Positions 47,301 through 50,245 of a stretch of DNA of 50,245 bases are shown one piece after another; the stretch's first letter is position 1; each line of letters starts with the position of its first letter. The notes under the pieces are model-generated. The model saw nothing but the letters and a program-made list of their open reading frames with translations. It did not search any database and was not told where the DNA came from. This stretch comes from an uncultured Candidatus Saccharibacteria bacterium (lineage in GTDB: Bacteria; Patescibacteriota; Saccharimonadia; Saccharimonadales; Saccharimonadaceae), in contig CAMVFY010000003.1 of assembly GCA_947166895.1 (NCBI GenBank), positions 1 through 50,245 on the forward strand. Reading direction: 5' to 3'. The position numbers were made by a program, and so were the translations under genes.

Positions 47301-48143
47301 TTCAAGCGTTTTCAAACGCTTCTGAATTCTCTTTTCCTTTTGGCCTTTGGATTCGGCTTCTTCTTTATGCAAGTCATCAATTAGCTTATCTAAGTCAATC
47401 TCATCAAGCATTTTCTTAATTGCAGTCGCGCCCATCTCTACCGAAATAAGTTCTTCGTATTCCTCAGGAATGTTACGATAATCAACTTCGGAAATTACGC
47501 CACCTTTCTTAAACGACTCAAGCATGGATTTGCGTGCAAGGTAATCAGATTCTAATTCTTCAAGCTCTTTAGTTTGTGCTTCGGCTAAAGCCTTAACATC
47601 TGCGCCTTCCGTTTTTGCCTCTTTTTCATATCGAATCTTAATTGCATCTCTTGCTGCAGTAGTTTGGTTCTCAAGAGCCTCGAGAGTCTTATTGATTGTG
47701 TCGGTTTTTGCGTCAGTTATTAAATAAGTCGCAAAATAAACAACCTTTTCAATATTTTTGACAGTGATATCAAGCAGCAAACTAAGGGCTGAAGGAATCC
47801 CCCGCATAAACCAAATGTGTGCAACAGGTGCAGCTAAAGCAATGTGCCCCATTCGTTCACGCCGGGTGATTGATTTTGTCACCAAATTACCCTCTTTGTC
47901 AACTGCCGCCTCACGACTTCTTACGCCCTTAAGCTTCGAATCGTGCGGGTTGATATCTTTAGTTGGTCCAAAAATCCTTTCACAGAATAAACCATCACGT
48001 TCTGGCTTTTGAGTCCGATAATTTATCGTTTCAGGCTTTGTAACCTCACCATAACTCCAATTCAAAATATCATCCCGGCTTGCAACCGTCAGTCTAATTG
48101 AATCGAAGTCTGAAGCGCTAATGAAATTATCCATCCACGCCAT
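44310..48143 (-). CDS. rpoC: RNA polymerase subunit beta'
   Basis: MAWMDNFISASDFDSIRL start just after the rpoB stop; NADYDGDQMAVHLPLS catalytic motif. Confidence 0.98.
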   Translation of the reverse strand: MAWMDNFISASDFDSIRLTVASRDDILNWSYGEVTKPETINYRTQKPERDGLFCERIFGPTKDINPHDSKLKGVRSREAAVDKEGNLVTKSITRRERMGHIALAAPVAHIWFMRGIPSALSLLLDITVKNIEKVVYFATYLITDAKTDTINKTLEALENQTTAARDAIKIRYEKEAKTEGADVKALAEAQTKELEELESDYLARKSMLESFKKGGVISEVDYRNIPEEYEELISVEMGATAIKKMLDEIDLDKLIDDLHKEEAESKGQKEKRIQKRLKTLEGMQAAGIRPEDLILTVIPVIPPDLRPMIALPGGRFATSDLNDLYRRVINRNNRLKKLIDLNAPEVICRNEMRMLQEAVDALIDNSAAHGSRGANSSNGRRKLKSLSDLLKGKQGRFRQNLLGKRVDYSGRSVIVVGPELKLNECGLPKQMALELFKPFVISWLIGNEYANNIRAASRLIEAKETVVWDALDEVIKGKYVLLNRAPSLHRLSVQAFQPRLIEGKAIKLHPLVASGFNADYDGDQMAVHLPLSDAAQAEARELMSASKNLLKPADGSPVLAIYQDVVLGAYYLTYDKPGTDQGNPKAFSSVYEAEMAYDQGIIALQTPIRVFAKKEIRNTTLGRVIFNEILPKDYPYDNSVQTKKHLSKVMADIFDLYGSEVMVKTADALKDLAFEYETVASISTAKDDYPTYSEIDDFIAEGDAKTALIQQQFNDGLVTEEERYKLTIANWRDIDKKISDFLSSKLSEMDTDIAVMVNSGARGNISNIKLASAEIGIMVDINNNEIELPVKSSYKKGLNTLESFIATRGARQGQVSTALRTADSGYLTRRLVDVSQDVFTTDEEAEDPGFTVYRNETELSGIGFAARLAGRYTAEAVPGYLEADELITKEMAGQLEADEKIESVKIQSVLSTTAVNGIPRKAYGVDMSTRELVAANEPVGVIAAQSLGEPGTQLTLDTKHGSGVAGSGAIARGLPRVEELLEARTPKGQAYISPVDGSVEVWEDNNHYIVQITPQAGAIERYELEGRKPAVKDGESVKSGATLVKKSGDKAAIKAPHDGNVQLVKDAVILVASATAPVRVEIPGDAELVVKSNDMVTAGDRLTTGSLNLQDLLKYKGIEATERYIMNDVLNVYAAQGHEISPKHLEILVRQMFSRVQINEPGDSEFVSGDITSKAAAVLVNSELEAAGKKPATFTNLLLGITKVSIFSDSFLSAASFQDTTRVLINAAINGRVDRLKGLKENVIIGRKIPVGTGAAPLEDFETSDSKIPTEEDLENL

Positions 48144-48144
48144 C

Positions 48145-50245
48145 TTAGAACTCCTCTCCGAGGTCGACTGTTCCATCATCGTCTCCCTCTGTTATTTCGA
48201 TACCCTCTTCTGCCATCATAGCCTCCGCCTCAGAATCGTCGAGATCGAGAATTTGTGGCTCAGTATCTTTTTTATGCTGATCGTAGATGGATTGATCATC
48301 CTTAGTCTTTTCAATTTCGCGGGAAGTCTTTTCAATTACGTCGCCGGCGTCAGTAGCTTCACCGTGATCCAAAAGGTCAACCTTTAACCCAAGACCTTGA
48401 AGTTCCTTCACGAGCACGTTGAAACCTTCCGGTAACTTCGGGCCCTCAATTGGTTCGTGCTTAATAATCGCTTCGTAAGCCTTAGCTCGTCCATAAACAT
48501 CATCAGACTTGATTGTGAGCATTTCCTGAAGAGTCGTAGCAGCACCATAAGCCTCAAGTGCCCAGACCTCCATTTCCCCGAAACGCTGGCCACCATTTTG
48601 CGCCTTACCACCTAGAGGCTGCTGAGTCACCATTGTGTAAGGACCAGTCGAACGAGCATGGATCTTATCTTCAACCATGTGGTGCAATTTCAGCATATGC
48701 ATCACACCAACCGAAGTCCTCTCATTGAACGGCTCACCAGTCAGACCATCATATAGTTGTACGCGACCATCGCGAGCAAAGCCTGCTTTTTCTAGTTCAT
48801 TTGAAATTACTTCGTCCGGAACACCGTTAAATGACGGTGTAGCAACCTTGTACCCAAGGGCTCTGGCGGCCATACCTAGGTGCGTCTCAAATAGCTGCCC
48901 CAAGTTCATACGTGAAGGCACACCCATCGGTGATAGCACGATATCAACTGGAGTACCATCAGCCATAAATGGCATATCCTCAACCGGTAACACGCGCGAT
49001 ACCACACCCTTATTACCATGCCTTCCAGCCAGCTTATCGCCAACGCCAATTTTGCGCATTTCAGCAACAAAAATTTTAATTTGCATTAACACGCCTGCCT
49101 TTAACTCGTGACCTTGTTCGCGAGTGTAAACGCGGACATCAACTACTTTACCAGTCGACGAACCATTCATTCTAACTGAAGTATCGCGCACATCCTTAGC
49201 CTTTTCACCAAAAATCGCACGAAGTAGTCTCTCCTCTGAGCTAAGTTCTTGTTCGCCCTTAGGAGTAATCTTACCGACAAGGATGTCGCCGTTCTTTACT
49301 TCTGCGCCAACAGTCACGATACCATCTTCACCAAGATGCCTAAGCGAATGCTCAGAAACGTTCGGAATATCACGAGTTACCTGCTCTGGACCAAGCTTGG
49401 TCTCTCGTACTTCAACGTCAAAATCCTTGATATTAATTGAAGTTAATGTATCGTCTTCCACCAAACGATTGGAAATCACGATCGCATCATCCATGTTGTA
49501 CCCACGCCATGGCATAAATGCAACAAGCAAATCTCGGCCTAACGCCAACTCACCATTGTTAATGGAGGCACCCTCAATTAAAGTGTCGCCTTTTTTAACT
49601 TTTTGACCACGAGCTACTGCACATCTTTGATTGTAACAACGGTCATCGTTGGTCTTTTCAAAATGCTGCAATTTGTACTCGACATCGCCACCTTTATCGT
49701 AAGTTACAATAATTGATTCACCATCGGCTTTTTTAACTACACCGCTACCAGATGCCATGACCAATTGTGAAGTGTTTTTAGCGACTTCACGTTCAATACC
49801 TGTACCGACCACCGGATTATCCTGGCGAAGTAGAGGCACTGCCTGCTTCTGCATTGCGCAGGCCATCAGTGACCGGTCAACACGGTTTTTTTCTACGAAC
49901 GGAATTAGGCTCGCTGAAACACCCAAAATTTCTTTGTGGGCAGCATCAATATGAGTAACTCTACTAGCCTCTACCTGCGCCGGAGTGCCATGAACACGTG
50001 CTGATACCCAATCTTCGACAAATTTACCGTTTTTATCAAGTTTTACCGAAGCATCGGCGATAATCTTGTCATTTTCGGTATCGGCATCCATATAAACAAC
50101 TTCGTCAGTCACCTTACCATTTTTAACCACTCGATAAGGAGCCTCGATAAAGCCATATTCATTAATACGAGCATAGGTTGCGAAGTTAAGCACAAGGCCT
50201 ACGTTACCACCTTCCGGAGTTTCTACCGTACAAATGCGACCATAA
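48145..50245 (-). CDS. rpoB: RNA polymerase subunit beta (5' end beyond window)
   Basis: Complement of the right edge reads YGRICTVETPEGGNVGLVLNFATYARIN; GHELKAGVLMQIKIFVAEMRKIGVGDKLAGRHGNKGVVSR. Confidence 0.98.
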   Translation of the reverse strand, partial: YGRICTVETPEGGNVGLVLNFATYARINEYGFIEAPYRVVKNGKVTDEVVYMDADTENDKIIADASVKLDKNGKFVEDWVSARVHGTPAQVEASRVTHIDAAHKEILGVSASLIPFVEKNRVDRSLMACAMQKQAVPLLRQDNPVVGTGIEREVAKNTSQLVMASGSGVVKKADGESIIVTYDKGGDVEYKLQHFEKTNDDRCYNQRCAVARGQKVKKGDTLIEGASINNGELALGRDLLVAFMPWRGYNMDDAIVISNRLVEDDTLTSINIKDFDVEVRETKLGPEQVTRDIPNVSEHSLRHLGEDGIVTVGAEVKNGDILVGKITPKGEQELSSEERLLRAIFGEKAKDVRDTSVRMNGSSTGKVVDVRVYTREQGHELKAGVLMQIKIFVAEMRKIGVGDKLAGRHGNKGVVSRVLPVEDMPFMADGTPVDIVLSPMGVPSRMNLGQLFETHLGMAARALGYKVATPSFNGVPDEVISNELEKAGFARDGRVQLYDGLTGEPFNERTSVGVMHMLKLHHMVEDKIHARSTGPYTMVTQQPLGGKAQNGGQRFGEMEVWALEAYGAATTLQEMLTIKSDDVYGRAKAYEAIIKHEPIEGPKLPEGFNVLVKELQGLGLKVDLLDHGEATDAGDVIEKTSREIEKTKDDQSIYDQHKKDTEPQILDLDDSEAEAMMAEEGIEITEGDDDGTVDLGEEF

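Noticed and set aside
48144-48179. rpoC start at 48179 as in the ORF track
   Set aside because: That start lies within the rpoB 3' end; MAWMDNF at 48143, immediately after the rpoB stop, is more plausible.
1-50245. Alternative genetic code (UGA as Gly, as in some other Patescibacteria)
   Set aside because: Recognisable genes end on ordinary stops, including TGA (for example the 59-aa protein), and no internal UGA was needed to extend any recognised family.

Overview
The window is a contiguous bacterial chromosome segment. Its gene content, small gene sizes and order suggest a Candidatus Saccharibacteria (TM7/Patescibacteria)-type genome; that placement is inference. It runs from a truncated secE at the left edge to a truncated rpoB at the right edge. 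Housekeeping blocks: rpoB-rpoC, secY, sortase, infA-rpmJ-rpsM-rpsK-rpsD-rpoA-rplQ-rplM-rpsI, prfA-prmC, lepB, a two-gene SUF-like pair (sufC plus sufB/D), nrdD-nrdG, gpsA, a UvrD-type helicase and rpmG. Accessory content: a two-component system with an ABC/FtsX fusion, a VTC-domain/DUF4956/beta-helix cassette, CAP, CapA and class A beta-lactamase-like envelope genes, GH97, GT4-GH57 and GT35 alpha-glucan enzymes, and two sortases. Four tRNAs are present: Gln-CTG, Trp-CCA, Ala-CGC and Val-CAC. Three genes missing from the supplied ORF track were recovered by reading the sequence: secE (partial), rpmJ and a 59-aa zinc-ribbon/DnaJ-type protein. The observations most worth follow-up are: (i) TGnTATAAT boxes placed 6-11 nt upstream of many start codons, implying widespread leaderless mRNAs; (ii) direct duplications next to two tRNA 3' ends (Gln and Val), one enclosing a palindrome-rich multi-hairpin and the other a one-gene mini-island; (iii) a sortase split by an A9 homopolymer; (iv) a consensus promoter followed immediately by an intrinsic terminator, antisense inside prmC; (v) a structured nrdD leader overlapping NrdR-like boxes. 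All calls come from reading the sequence; no searches were run.
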